Part shown: positions 15,622 to 24,464 of the stretch, in pieces
How the letters are laid out: every line of letters starts with the position of its first letter
How positions within the stretch are numbered: position 1 is the stretch's first letter
Assembly (NCBI GenBank): GCA_902826455.1
Contig: CADEEV010000028.1
Coordinates: forward strand, 1-60,238
Reading direction: 5' to 3'
Origin: an uncultured Acidobacteriota bacterium
GTDB lineage: Bacteria; Acidobacteriota; Vicinamibacteria; Fen-336
DNA length: 60,238 bases
The notes under the pieces: model-generated
Database searches by the model: none
The model's input: the letters and a program-made list of their open reading frames with translations, nothing else
Told to the model about the DNA's origin: nothing
Made by a program: the position numbers and the translations under genes

Positions 15622-17706
15622 ATGGCCGAATCCACCTGGAGCAAACTGACCGGCGCCGTCTTCGGCCGGCGCCACGCCCATCCCGCCGTGCACACCGACA
15701 GCGAGCTCCTGGCCCGCACGGACGAGTTCAACCAGAACGCCGACGCGTATTGGCTCGCGATCGGCCAGCAGGAGAGCGGGCGCCAACACATCTTCAACCG
15801 GCCCCTGGCGGGCCGGACGGCTCCGATCGACATGTACCGCGTGGGCCTGATGCTCGCGGAGCTGCGGCTCGGCCCGGGCATCTCGGTCGTGGATTTCGGC
15901 GCCGGGAGCTGCTGGCTCTCGGCGTTCTTCAACCGCATGGGCTGCCCGACGATCTCGGTCGACGTGTCCCAGGCGGCCCTCGAAATCGGCAAGCAGCTGT
16001 TCGCGATGGACGCGCGCCAGCGCCAGGACCTGAAGCCGGAATTCCGGGTCTACGACGGGCGCCGGCTGCCGTGCGAGGACGCCTCGGTCGACCGCATCGC
16101 CGTCTTCGACGCGTTCCACCACGTGCCGAACCAGTCGGAGCTGCTGGCCGAGATGTGCCGCGTGCTCAGGCCCGGCGGCCGCGTCGTGATGTGCGAGCCC
16201 GGCGAGGGGCACTCCCATGCCGAGACGTCGCTCTTCGACGAGCAGGTCTTCGACGTCCTCGAGAACGACTTCGATATCCTCGAGGTCGAGAAGCGCGCGC
16301 TCGCGGCCGGCTTCTCCGACGTGCGGCTCAAGCCGTTCCTCGACATCAGCGTCGGCACCGTGAGCGCCTCGGACTACGTGCGGCTCGGCGGTCTCGAGTC
16401 GATCCTGGACCGCCACGCGATCCGCGCGGGGGCGGGCATCGCCCAGCACCTGCGCGGCAGCTTCCGCAGCTGCGCGATCATGGTGCTCGTCAAGGGCGAG
16501 GAGGTGCGCGACAGCCGCAGCCCGGGCGTGCTGCGCGCCGAGGTCACCCTCGTCGATCCCGTCGGCCCGCTCCGCGGCCTCGAGCGCACGGCCGTGCAGG
16601 CGCGCGTCCGGGTGCGCAACACCGGCGACACGATCTGGCGCCACGGCGCCTTGCGAGCCGCGGGCAACGTCGAGCTCGGCGCCCACTTGCTGACGCCCCA
16701 GGGCAAGCCGATCGGCATCGACTTCCTGCGCGCACCCCTCACGCGCGAGATCGCTCCGGGGGACTCGGCCGAGATCCCGATCGCCATCCGTTTCCCGGAT
16801 CCGCCTGGCGAGTACGTGCTGCGCTTCGACCCGGTCGTGGAGGAGATCACCTGGTTCAACCAGATGGGCTCGCCCTACCTCGACGTGCCGATCGAGAGCA
16901 TCCGGAACAGCGACGACCGCGCCTACCGCGCCGCGATCTCGGTGGCGCAGGACCCGCCGTCGCTGCGGCTGCCGGCGGGCTCGCGCCTGCCGCTAAACCT
17001 GCATCTCGAGAACGAGGGCATCGCCCTCTGGCCGCTCGCGGCCGAGCTCGGCCCGGGCGCCCTGCGCGTCGGTGCCCAGCTCCTCGACGAGAGGGGCGCC
17101 CTGGTGGACCTCAACTACGCCCGTGCGGACCTTCCGCGCGTGGTGGCTCCCGGCGAGGCGTGCGACGTCGTGCTGCCCCTCCGCCTGCCGCCCTCGGCCC
17201 GGCGCTGGAAGCTGAAGCTCGACGTGGTCCAGGAGCGGGTGTGCTGGTTCGAGCAGCGCGGCTCGGAGCCCCTCGTCCTCGAGATCGAGACGACCGACGC
17301 GCGCACCGACAGCGCGACCCCGGGCGTGCTGCGTGCGGAGCTCGCCCTCGAGACGCCGGCGCAGGTGACGGCGGCGCCTGGCGAGGGCATCCCGATCCGC
17401 GTCCGTGCCCGGAACCTCGGCAACACGCGCTGGCTGCGCTCCGAGGACGGGGCCCGGGGCCAGGTGCGACTGGGGGCCCGGCTCGTCTCGGCGAACGGCA
17501 CACGGGACTACTGGCGGGCCTCCCTGGAGGCCGACGTCGAGCCGGAGGGCACGACGGTGATCGCCGGCACGCTCCCGGCGCCCGACGCGCCCGGGGCCTA
17601 CACCGTGGTCCTCGACCTCGTGGACGAGGGCTTCGCGTGGTTCCAGGACGAGGGCTCGCCGGTGGCGAAGCTGGCCCTCGACGTGAGCGCGGCGCCGACC
17701 GCCTAG
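15622..17706 (+). CDS. SAM-dependent methyltransferase fused to three beta-sandwich repeats
   Basis: 694 residues. Residues about 60-290 form a class I methyltransferase: motif I VVDFGAGS (89-96), SVDVSQAALEIG, then AVFDAFHHVPNQSELLAEMC and VLRPGGRVVMCEPG typical of the Methyltransf_11 group. From residue 301 there are three copies of an about 120-residue module (about 301-425, 435-556, 567-690). Each runs from a strand with N-TG/EG/LG-N-T/A-x-W, through V-x-LGA-x-L, to a PG-x-Y strand and W-F-x-x-x-GS. Copies 1 and 3 both open with PGVLRAE. Similar Ig-like modules occur on enzymes of surface-polysaccharide synthesis. The acceptor is unknown. It is convergent with ilvA, sharing CTAG. Confidence 0.82.
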   Translation: MAESTWSKLTGAVFGRRHAHPAVHTDSELLARTDEFNQNADAYWLAIGQQESGRQHIFNRPLAGRTAPIDMYRVGLMLAELRLGPGISVVDFGAGSCWLSAFFNRMGCPTISVDVSQAALEIGKQLFAMDARQRQDLKPEFRVYDGRRLPCEDASVDRIAVFDAFHHVPNQSELLAEMCRVLRPGGRVVMCEPGEGHSHAETSLFDEQVFDVLENDFDILEVEKRALAAGFSDVRLKPFLDISVGTVSASDYVRLGGLESILDRHAIRAGAGIAQHLRGSFRSCAIMVLVKGEEVRDSRSPGVLRAEVTLVDPVGPLRGLERTAVQARVRVRNTGDTIWRHGALRAAGNVELGAHLLTPQGKPIGIDFLRAPLTREIAPGDSAEIPIAIRFPDPPGEYVLRFDPVVEEITWFNQMGSPYLDVPIESIRNSDDRAYRAAISVAQDPPSLRLPAGSRLPLNLHLENEGIALWPLAAELGPGALRVGAQLLDERGALVDLNYARADLPRVVAPGEACDVVLPLRLPPSARRWKLKLDVVQERVCWFEQRGSEPLVLEIETTDARTDSATPGVLRAELALETPAQVTAAPGEGIPIRVRARNLGNTRWLRSEDGARGQVRLGARLVSANGTRDYWRASLEADVEPEGTTVIAGTLPAPDAPGAYTVVLDLVDEGFAWFQDEGSPVAKLALDVSAAPTA

Positions 17707-19238
17707 ACGAGGAACAGGCGGTAGGCCGGGTTCCGGCTCTCCTCGGTGTACGGGTAGCCCAGCGTGTCCAGGAAGCGCTGGAAGTCCCGCAGCTCCGCCC
17801 TGCGGACCTGGATGCCCACCAGGACGCGCCCGTAGTCCGCGCCGTGGTTGCGGTAGTGGAACAGGCTGATGTTCCAGTCCGTGCGCATGCGCGACAGGAA
17901 GCGCATCAGGGCGCCCGGCCGCTCGGGGAACTCGAAGGCGTAGAGCCGCTCGCCCCGGGCCAGCGAGCGGCCGGCGCTCGTGCGCGGCGGGTGGCCGCCG
18001 ACCATGTGGCGCACGTGGAGCTTCGCCATGTCGTCGTCCGTGAGGTCGACGGCCGCGATGCCCTTCCTGCGGAGCGCGCTCACGATCTGCTGCCGCTCGT
18101 CGGGGCCCGTCACCTCGACGCCGCAGAAGACGTGGGCGATGTCCTCGTTCTCGATGCGGTAGTTGAACTCGGTGACGTTGCGGGCGCCGAGCGTCGCGCA
18201 GAAGCGCTTGAAGCTGCCGGGGCGCTCGGGGATCGTCACCGCGAAGATCGCCTCGCGGCCCTCGCCGAGCATGGCCTGTTCGGCCACGAAGCGCAGCCGG
18301 TCGAAGTTCGTGTTGGCGCCGCAGGCGACGGCGACGAGGGTCTTGTCGCGAGCTCCGGTCTTCTCGGCCCAGGCTCGGGCTCCCGCGATGGCGAGGGCAC
18401 CGGCGGGCTCGAGCACGACCCGCGTCTCCTCGAAGACGGCCTTGATCGCCGCGCACATCGCGTCGGTGTCCACGAGCACCATCTCGTCCACCAGGCGCCG
18501 CGCGAGGCGGAACGGCTCCTTGCCGACCTGCTTGACGGCGACGCCGTCGGCGAACAGCCCGACGTGGTCGAGCTTCACGCGCCGGCCGGCCTTCAGGGAG
18601 CGGGCCATGGCGTCGGCATCCACCGGCTCGACGCCGACGATGCGCACCTCGGGCCGCAGGCGCTTCACGTAGGCCGCGATGCCGGCGATCATCCCGCCGC
18701 CGCCCACGGCCACGAAGATCGCGTCGATCGGGCCCGTGTGCTGGCGCAGGATCTCGAGGCCGATCGTGCCCTGGCCGGCGATCACGTCGGGATCGTCGTA
18801 GGGGTGGACGAAGGTGAGCTTCCGCTTCTTCTCGAGGACGCGGGCGTGGGCGTGGGCCTCGTCGTAGGAGTCGCCGCGCAGGACGACCTCGGCGCCCCGG
18901 GCGGCCACCGCATCGACCTTGATGCGCGGGGTCGTGACGGGCATGACGATCACGGCCTTGCAGCCGAGCCGGCTCGCGGCCAGGGCGACGCCCTGGGCGT
19001 GGTTGCCGGCGCTGGCGGCGATCACGCCGCGGGCGAGGGCGTGAGCCGGCAGGCCCGCCATCTTGTTGTAGGCGCCGCGCAGCTTGAAGGAGAAGACCGG
19101 CTGCAGGTCCTCGCGCTTGAGGTACAGGCGGTTGCCCAGCCGGGCGGAGAGCAGGGGTGCCAGCTCGAGGGGCGACAGGATCGCCACGTCCGAGACGCGC
19201 GCCTTCAGGATCCGCTCGAGATAGTCCGGGTGCTTCAG
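17703..19238 (-). CDS. ilvA: Threonine ammonia-lyase, biosynthetic (IlvA), probable CTG start
   Basis: Converts threonine to 2-oxobutyrate and ammonia, first step to isoleucine. The PLP domain has REDLQPVFSFKLRGAYN (Schiff-base Lys), SAGNHAQGVA and VAVGGGGMIAG. Two ACT-like regulatory domains follow (from FAVTIPERPGSFKRFCATLG and from YAFEFPERPGALMRFLSRM), where isoleucine normally binds. The first standard start (GTG 19187) would cut off the family's N-terminus. In frame upstream lies PDYLERILKARVSD, matching IlvA, preceded by CTG at 19238 with GGAG 7 bases before it and a stop 12 bases before it. With CTG the protein has 511 residues, close to the E. coli enzyme's 514. Confidence 0.9.
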   Translation of the reverse strand: MKHPDYLERILKARVSDVAILSPLELAPLLSARLGNRLYLKREDLQPVFSFKLRGAYNKMAGLPAHALARGVIAASAGNHAQGVALAASRLGCKAVIVMPVTTPRIKVDAVAARGAEVVLRGDSYDEAHAHARVLEKKRKLTFVHPYDDPDVIAGQGTIGLEILRQHTGPIDAIFVAVGGGGMIAGIAAYVKRLRPEVRIVGVEPVDADAMARSLKAGRRVKLDHVGLFADGVAVKQVGKEPFRLARRLVDEMVLVDTDAMCAAIKAVFEETRVVLEPAGALAIAGARAWAEKTGARDKTLVAVACGANTNFDRLRFVAEQAMLGEGREAIFAVTIPERPGSFKRFCATLGARNVTEFNYRIENEDIAHVFCGVEVTGPDERQQIVSALRRKGIAAVDLTDDDMAKLHVRHMVGGHPPRTSAGRSLARGERLYAFEFPERPGALMRFLSRMRTDWNISLFHYRNHGADYGRVLVGIQVRRAELRDFQRFLDTLGYPYTEESRNPAYRLFLV

Positions 19239-19302
19239 GGGGCGACTCCGCTAGAAGCCCCAAAGGGTAGCCGACACCGCGGAGCTTGTGGGGCGCGCTA
19301 CC

Positions 19303-19335
19303 AAGAGAAAAGGGGGAGCGCCGAAGCGCTCCCCC
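19303..19335 (-). terminator. Rho-independent terminator of the TonB receptor gene
   Basis: On the minus strand a perfect 10-bp stem GGGGGAGCGC / GCGCTCCCCC encloses TTCG, the extra-stable C(UUCG)G tetraloop, and is followed by TTTTCTCTTGG. It begins 20 bases after the stop of the receptor gene at 19355 and separates it from ilvA. Confidence 0.92.
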
Positions 19336-19354
19336 GGGCACGACTGGAAACGGG

Positions 19355-22210
19355 CTAGAACTCGATGCGAGCGCCCAGCTGGAAGAGCCGCTGCTCTCCG
19401 CGCTGGAAGTCGCCGGCGAACTGCGTCGGCTGGCCGAACGTGGCCAGCGTCTGGTTCGCGACGTACACGCCGGGGTTCGAGTCGTTCGTCAGGTTGAAGC
19501 CCTCGGCGATCAGCTCGGCGCCGAGCCGGCCGCCCAGCTTGAAGCGCTTGGAGATGCGCATGTCGAACTGGAAGAAGCTCTCGCCACGGCCGCTGTTGAG
19601 CGTCTCGACGCCCGCGGGCAGGTCGTAGTTGCGGCCGTCCAGGTTGTTGTCGACGCCCGTGATGATGTTGAACGGCTGGGCCGACTTGTAGCGGAGGACA
19701 GGGGCCACCGTGAAGCCCATGCCCGGCGCCCACACGGCACTCGCGGTGACGCGGTGGCGCGTGTCGGTACGGGTCGGACCCTCCTGGCGGTCGGCGAACG
19801 GGTCGGTCGCGTCGAGCACGTCGTACTCGCCGAACTCGTCCGTCGCGCGCAGGCTGCCGTCGGCCGTGGACTCCGACAGCGTGTAGCTCGCGAGCATCTG
19901 GAGCTTGCTGTCCCACTGCTTCTTCAGGGTGAGGTTGATGCCCTTGTAGTGGCTGCGGCCCTCGCTGATGTCGACGCGGAAGTCCGAGTTGCCGGTCGTC
20001 GCGAGGATGTTCTGCAGGCGCCGGGGCGACGTGCCGCCGGCCGTGCGGGTGTTGAGGCGCGGGCGCAGACCGAGGTCCTTGCCGTGGGCGTACACGCCGT
20101 CGACTTCGATCGCGTAGCCCTTGCCGATGGCCTTGGCGAAGCCGAAGTTGGCCTGGTCGGTGTACGGCTGCTTGATCGTGGGCGACGCGGCATGGGACGG
20201 ACGCGGCGCCGCGGCGTTCACGAGCTGGTTCGGCGGCAGGGGCTGGCCGATCTGGTAGAACGAGCCGTCGGCGTTCTTGATGCCCGAGCTGTCGGTGTTG
20301 GAGTAGATCTGGCCGAAGGCCGACTGGGCGCCGATGACCGCGAACAGGATGTTCGCGTTCGTGTAGGCGAAGTCGTAGTAGCGGCCGACGCCGCCGCGGA
20401 ACACGAAGCGTCCGTCCGCGTTCACGTCGTACGTGAAGCCGGCGCGGGGCGCGATGTTGTTCTTGTCCTCGGCGGGATCCTTGCCGAAGTCCTCGAAGCC
20501 CGGGAGGCCCTGGAGACGGCCGGCGCGGCCGGCTTCCTGGAGCTCCGCGAAGATGATGTTCTTCGACTGGTCGAAGGCGAACCCGGTCGTGAGGTCATAG
20601 CGCACGCCGAGGTCGAGGTTCAGCTTCTCGTTCACCTTCCAGCCGTCCTGGATGTAGAAGGCGTACTGGTTGTTCGGGATCTGGCCGATGCTGAGGCCGC
20701 CCTCCTCGATGCCGCCGTTGAACGTGATGCTGGAGATCGGCGACGAGCGGTCGTCGGCGAGGTGCACGAAGAGCGGGGACTGGCCGGTCGAGAACGTGAT
20801 GTCCAGGGTCGGCTCGTAGATGAAGCTCGCGCCCACCTTGAACTCGTGGTTGCCCTTGTTCCAGGTGAAGTCGTCGCGGAACTGGAACTTGTGCTGCTCG
20901 GTCTTCTGCGGGCTGTTGATGCTCTGGCCCACGAAGACGCCGCCGGGATACTGCTCCGTCGGATCGTTCGAGCGCTCCACGATCGAGTTCTTGAAGTACG
21001 AGAACTGGAACACGAACTCGTTGATCTTGCCGCCGCCCAGCACGGAGTTGAGGTTGGCGTTCACCGAGTGGAACTTGTTGAGGCTGTCGCCCCAGTTCTC
21101 GGGCGGGGCCTGCGGGCTCGCACCGTAGGGCTGCGAGTTGTTGTTGAAGCCGTAGCGCACCGACAGGTAGTTGTCGGCGTTGACCTGGTGGGTGATCTTG
21201 CCGACGAACAGGTTCTCGCGGAAGGGCACCGCGAAGACGCCGTCCTTGTCGGGATACAGGCCGCCCGTGCCGACGGGCTGGGTGGTGTCCTGCTGGTTGC
21301 GCTCGAAGGACAGGAAGAAGTGGGTCTTGTCCTTGACGATCGGGCCGCCGAGGCTGGCGCCGAACTGGTGCTTCCGGTAGTCGCCCTTGTCGGCGCCGGC
21401 AGCCTTCTCCGACGTCGTCTTGGTGTTGAGGCTCTTGTCGCGGAAGTACTCGAAGACCGAGCCCTTCAGCTCGTTCGTGCCGCTCTTCGTGACGACCTTG
21501 AGCGCGCCGCCGTTGGCGCGGCCCGAGTCGGCGCGGAAGCGCTGCGTCTCGAAGTTGAACTCGCCGATGGAGTCGAGGGGGAAGTTCTGCACGAGGCCGC
21601 CGACCGTGTCGTCGTTGTTGTCGCCGCCGTCGATCAGGTAGTTGATGTTGCGGCCGCCGCCGCCCGCGACCTGCGGGGCGAACTGCGTCGACTTCGTCGG
21701 GTCGGTGTGGAACCCGAGGCTGACGCCGGGAACCAGCGCCGCGAGGTTGCCGAACTGGCGGCCGTTCAGCGGCAGGTTCTCGATCTGGGCGGAGGTGATG
21801 ACCTCGCCGACGCCCGTGTCCGTGGTGTCGATGAGCGGCGCGTCCGCGACGACCGAGATCTCCTCGGTCTGGGCGGCCACGGTCATCCGGAAGTCGAGGC
21901 CGGTCGTGCGGGCCACGTTGACGACCGTGTCCTTGCGCGACTGGGCGGCAAAGCCGTTCAGCTCGGCCTTCACCTCGTAGGTGCCGACCGGAAGGGCGGT
22001 GAAGCGGTAGACGCCCGCGGCGTCGCTCACGGCCGAACGGGTGAAGCCCGTGGCCAGATTCTTGACGGAGACGGCCACACCGGGGAGTGCCCCGGCCTGC
22101 TCGTCCTGGACCTTACCTTCGATCGCGCCGGTCGTGCCTTGCGCGAAGCTCGGGGCTGCAGCCGCCAGCAGCAGCAGAACGACCGCCGCCAGCCTGTGAA
22201 GTGTCTTCAT
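19355..22210 (-). CDS. TonB-dependent receptor, Oar-like, with carboxypeptidase-regulatory domain
   Basis: 951 residues with a signal peptide ending at about residue 24 (AAAAPSFAQ). A carboxypeptidase-regulatory-like beta-sandwich (about 28-110; TGAIEGKVQDEQAGALPGVA) precedes the plug (LPLNGRQFGNLAALVPGVSL, INYLIDGGDNNDDTVGG) and a long outer-membrane barrel. It ends in an aromatic residue (LGARIEF), as barrels do. Such receptors take up large or complex ligands using TonB energy; the substrate is unknown. The ATG at 22210 is chosen for GGAGGA upstream and the signal peptide. Monocistronic, with a strong terminator. No SusD-like partner is adjacent. Confidence 0.9.
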   Translation of the reverse strand: MKTLHRLAAVVLLLLAAAAPSFAQGTTGAIEGKVQDEQAGALPGVAVSVKNLATGFTRSAVSDAAGVYRFTALPVGTYEVKAELNGFAAQSRKDTVVNVARTTGLDFRMTVAAQTEEISVVADAPLIDTTDTGVGEVITSAQIENLPLNGRQFGNLAALVPGVSLGFHTDPTKSTQFAPQVAGGGGRNINYLIDGGDNNDDTVGGLVQNFPLDSIGEFNFETQRFRADSGRANGGALKVVTKSGTNELKGSVFEYFRDKSLNTKTTSEKAAGADKGDYRKHQFGASLGGPIVKDKTHFFLSFERNQQDTTQPVGTGGLYPDKDGVFAVPFRENLFVGKITHQVNADNYLSVRYGFNNNSQPYGASPQAPPENWGDSLNKFHSVNANLNSVLGGGKINEFVFQFSYFKNSIVERSNDPTEQYPGGVFVGQSINSPQKTEQHKFQFRDDFTWNKGNHEFKVGASFIYEPTLDITFSTGQSPLFVHLADDRSSPISSITFNGGIEEGGLSIGQIPNNQYAFYIQDGWKVNEKLNLDLGVRYDLTTGFAFDQSKNIIFAELQEAGRAGRLQGLPGFEDFGKDPAEDKNNIAPRAGFTYDVNADGRFVFRGGVGRYYDFAYTNANILFAVIGAQSAFGQIYSNTDSSGIKNADGSFYQIGQPLPPNQLVNAAAPRPSHAASPTIKQPYTDQANFGFAKAIGKGYAIEVDGVYAHGKDLGLRPRLNTRTAGGTSPRRLQNILATTGNSDFRVDISEGRSHYKGINLTLKKQWDSKLQMLASYTLSESTADGSLRATDEFGEYDVLDATDPFADRQEGPTRTDTRHRVTASAVWAPGMGFTVAPVLRYKSAQPFNIITGVDNNLDGRNYDLPAGVETLNSGRGESFFQFDMRISKRFKLGGRLGAELIAEGFNLTNDSNPGVYVANQTLATFGQPTQFAGDFQRGEQRLFQLGARIEF

Positions 22211-22399
22211 CGTGCGATGTCCTCCAGTGTCCCCCTGGCGCGTCTCGACGGGCCCTATTGCCCGCCTCGACACCACATCGCCAGTGAGGGAACGTGACAT
22301 TGCCGTGACAGGCTGCAATCCGAGAGCCAGCACGCTGATCCCGATAAGTTCTTTAGATGGAGTGCGCTATGACTCTCCTTCTAAGCCTTGACTTCAAAC

Positions 22400-22420
22400 G
22401 ATTGGTGCCAAATTCCAATC
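22400..22420 (-). terminator. Weak hairpin after the sulfatase pair
   Basis: GATTGG, 9 bases, CCAATC, directly at the stop of the sulfatase gene at 22419. On the minus strand it is followed by GTTTGAAG, so it could act as a weak terminator. The stem is only 6 bp, so this is tentative. Confidence 0.3.
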
Positions 22421-24464
22421 AGTTGGATATGGATGCGCGGCGCAGGTCCTGTTGGAGGGCCCGGGCCCGGCTCTTCAGCTCACGACTTCCGGACGACGCG
22501 AGCGCTTTCTCGACCTCCGCGAGGGCATCCTGCGGACGCGACTGCTGGGCGTACACGACCGCCAGATTCAGATGGGCTTCGGCGTGCCCGGGCGAGACCT
22601 GGGTCAGCTGCGCCAGGATCGACTCGGCCTCCGCCAGGCGCCCGGACCTCACCAGCAGCACCGCGAGGCCGTTGCGCGGGTCGGGATCGCCGGGCGCGAG
22701 CTCGGAGGCCTTCCGATACGCAGCCTCGGCCTCGTCGCGCCGACCCGCGGCGCCCAGGGCGTTGCCGCGGTTGTTCCAGGCCACCGCGTTGTTGGGGTCG
22801 AGGAGCGTCGCCGTCTCGAAGGCGCGGAGCGCTTCGTCGAGCCGGCCGCGGCCCGCCTCGAGAACGCCCAGGTGCACGAAGGGCTCGGGCAGCGACGCGT
22901 TGAGCCCGATCGCCCGCTTCTCGCTCTCGATCGCATCGGCGACGTGGCCGACCTGAGCGAGGCTGATCGCGCGCTCGTGCCAGGCGACCGCATCGCCGCC
23001 GGCGTCGAGATCCGCGAGGACGGCCACGGCCTCGCCGTCCCGGCCGAGCTGCCGCAGCGATGCGGCCAGGCTGCGACGGAACACCGCGTTCCCCGGCTCG
23101 CGCTTCACGAGGCCCCGCAGCGCCGCGACGGCGGCCGCCGGCTCGCCGCGGGCCGCGGCCCACGACGCCTCTTCGAAAGCGCGGAACTGCGGCAACGCCT
23201 CCTTGGGATCCAGGCCCGAGGCTGCCGCCGCGCTCGCCGGCGCCGACGCCACGTAGCCGAGGGCCTTCAGTCTCTCGGCCACTTCGGGATCGGCCCCGAC
23301 CGGCGCTGCGCTGCGCTCGCGGCTGCGAAAGGCCACGAGGGCCTCGTGCAGACGACGGGCCTCCTGGGGCTGCTGCTCCAGGAGGTTGCGCGTTTCTCCC
23401 GGGTCGGCCTCGAGATCGTAGAGCTCCGGCCGCGGCGCCTCGATGCGCTTGTACCGGCCGAGCCGAAAAGCGTGCAGGGGAGCCCAACCGAACGTGGCGG
23501 GGTAGAGGCTCTCCGCGTAGGCCTCCGCCGTTGCCGGGCCCGCGAAGAGGTCGGCGCCGTCGAGGCCCGCCGGCGCCGCAACGCCGAGACGTCCCAGGAG
23601 CGTCGGCAGCACGTCCCGCGTCCGGGCGAGCCCGCTCTTGCGCTGGCCCCCGGGGACGCCGGGGCCGGAGACGAGGAAGGGAATGCGCAACGTGGACTGG
23701 TAGACGAAGTAGCCGTGGGTCGGCTCGCCGTGCTCGCCCAGGGCCTCGCCGTGATCCGCGACGACGGCGATCACCGCTTGCGCCCCGGCCGCGTCGAGGA
23801 GATCCCCGACGCAGGCGTCGAGATGCGCGACCTCTCCGTCGTAGGGCTGCTGGGCGTGGGCCGCGCGGAAGGCCGCCGGCGGCGCGTAGGGCGCGTGGGC
23901 GTCGTAGAGGTGGACCCACGCGGCGAAGCGTCCCTTCTGCGTCGCCATCCACGTCCGCGCCGCAGCGACGACGGTCTCGCACGGGCGCTCCGACTCGAGG
24001 GTGCTGGCTCCGGCGCCGCCGCGCTCGATGCGATCGTCGTAGACGTCGAAGCCGCGCGCGAGGCCGAAGCGCCGGTCGAGGACGTAGGCGCCGACGAAGG
24101 CGCCCGTCGCGAAGCCTCGGGCCTTCAGGAGCGTCGCGAAGGTCTCGATGTCCGCCGGCACGACGTAGGTGCCGTTGTCGTGGACGGCGTGACGCGGCGG
24201 CTCGAGGCCCGTCAGGATCGTGGCGTGGGACGGCAGCGTGAGCGGGACCGACGCCACCGCCTCGGCGAACGTCACGCCCCGGGCCGCCAGCGCGTCGAGC
24301 CGCGGCGTGAGGGTCGGGTTGCGGCCGTAGGCGCCCAGGCGGTCGGCGCGCACCGTGTCGAGGGTGATCAGCAGGACGCTCGCGCTCTCGGCCGGAGCTC
24401 GCGTCGGTTCCTCCCGACACGCGAGGCTCGCCAGGAGGAGCGCGACGCCGAGGGCGCGCTTCAC
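22419..24464 (-). CDS. Lipoprotein of the sulfatase/alkaline phosphatase superfamily with TPR tail
   Basis: 681 residues. A lipobox (LASLAC, Cys16) predicts an outer- or inner-membrane lipoprotein. The sulfatase fold spans about 28-400: metal site LLITLDTVRADR, the nucleophile region TLPSHATILTG (76-86), HLYDAHAPYAPP and VVADHGEALGEHGE. The catalytic Cys/Ser of formylglycine sulfatases (C/S-x-P-S-R) is a Thr here (T76), as in phosphoethanolamine transferases and nucleotide phosphodiesterases. From about residue 430 to the end there are TPR-like repeats (FVHLGVLEAGRGRLDEALRA; AWNNRGNALGAAGRRDEAEA). GTG start overlaps the upstream paralogue's stop (GTGA). Confidence 0.85.
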   Translation of the reverse strand: MKRALGVALLLASLACREEPTRAPAESASVLLITLDTVRADRLGAYGRNPTLTPRLDALAARGVTFAEAVASVPLTLPSHATILTGLEPPRHAVHDNGTYVVPADIETFATLLKARGFATGAFVGAYVLDRRFGLARGFDVYDDRIERGGAGASTLESERPCETVVAAARTWMATQKGRFAAWVHLYDAHAPYAPPAAFRAAHAQQPYDGEVAHLDACVGDLLDAAGAQAVIAVVADHGEALGEHGEPTHGYFVYQSTLRIPFLVSGPGVPGGQRKSGLARTRDVLPTLLGRLGVAAPAGLDGADLFAGPATAEAYAESLYPATFGWAPLHAFRLGRYKRIEAPRPELYDLEADPGETRNLLEQQPQEARRLHEALVAFRSRERSAAPVGADPEVAERLKALGYVASAPASAAAASGLDPKEALPQFRAFEEASWAAARGEPAAAVAALRGLVKREPGNAVFRRSLAASLRQLGRDGEAVAVLADLDAGGDAVAWHERAISLAQVGHVADAIESEKRAIGLNASLPEPFVHLGVLEAGRGRLDEALRAFETATLLDPNNAVAWNNRGNALGAAGRRDEAEAAYRKASELAPGDPDPRNGLAVLLVRSGRLAEAESILAQLTQVSPGHAEAHLNLAVVYAQQSRPQDALAEVEKALASSGSRELKSRARALQQDLRRASISN

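Noticed and set aside
15183-19358. A very long open frame (over 1,300 codons) on the plus strand
   Set aside because: It runs antisense or out of frame through the secreted-protein, methyltransferase and ilvA genes. Its translation is Arg/Gly/Ala-rich without domains, a product of high GC at third positions.
19286-22297. About 1,000-codon open frame on the plus strand
   Set aside because: Exact antisense shadow of the TonB receptor; low-complexity Val/Glu/Ala/Arg translation and no start context.
22395-22411. Possible sigma-54 promoter (TTGGCAC on the minus strand) upstream of the TonB receptor
   Set aside because: The GC element expected 12 bases after the GG is absent (TT instead), so the -12/-24 spacing fails.
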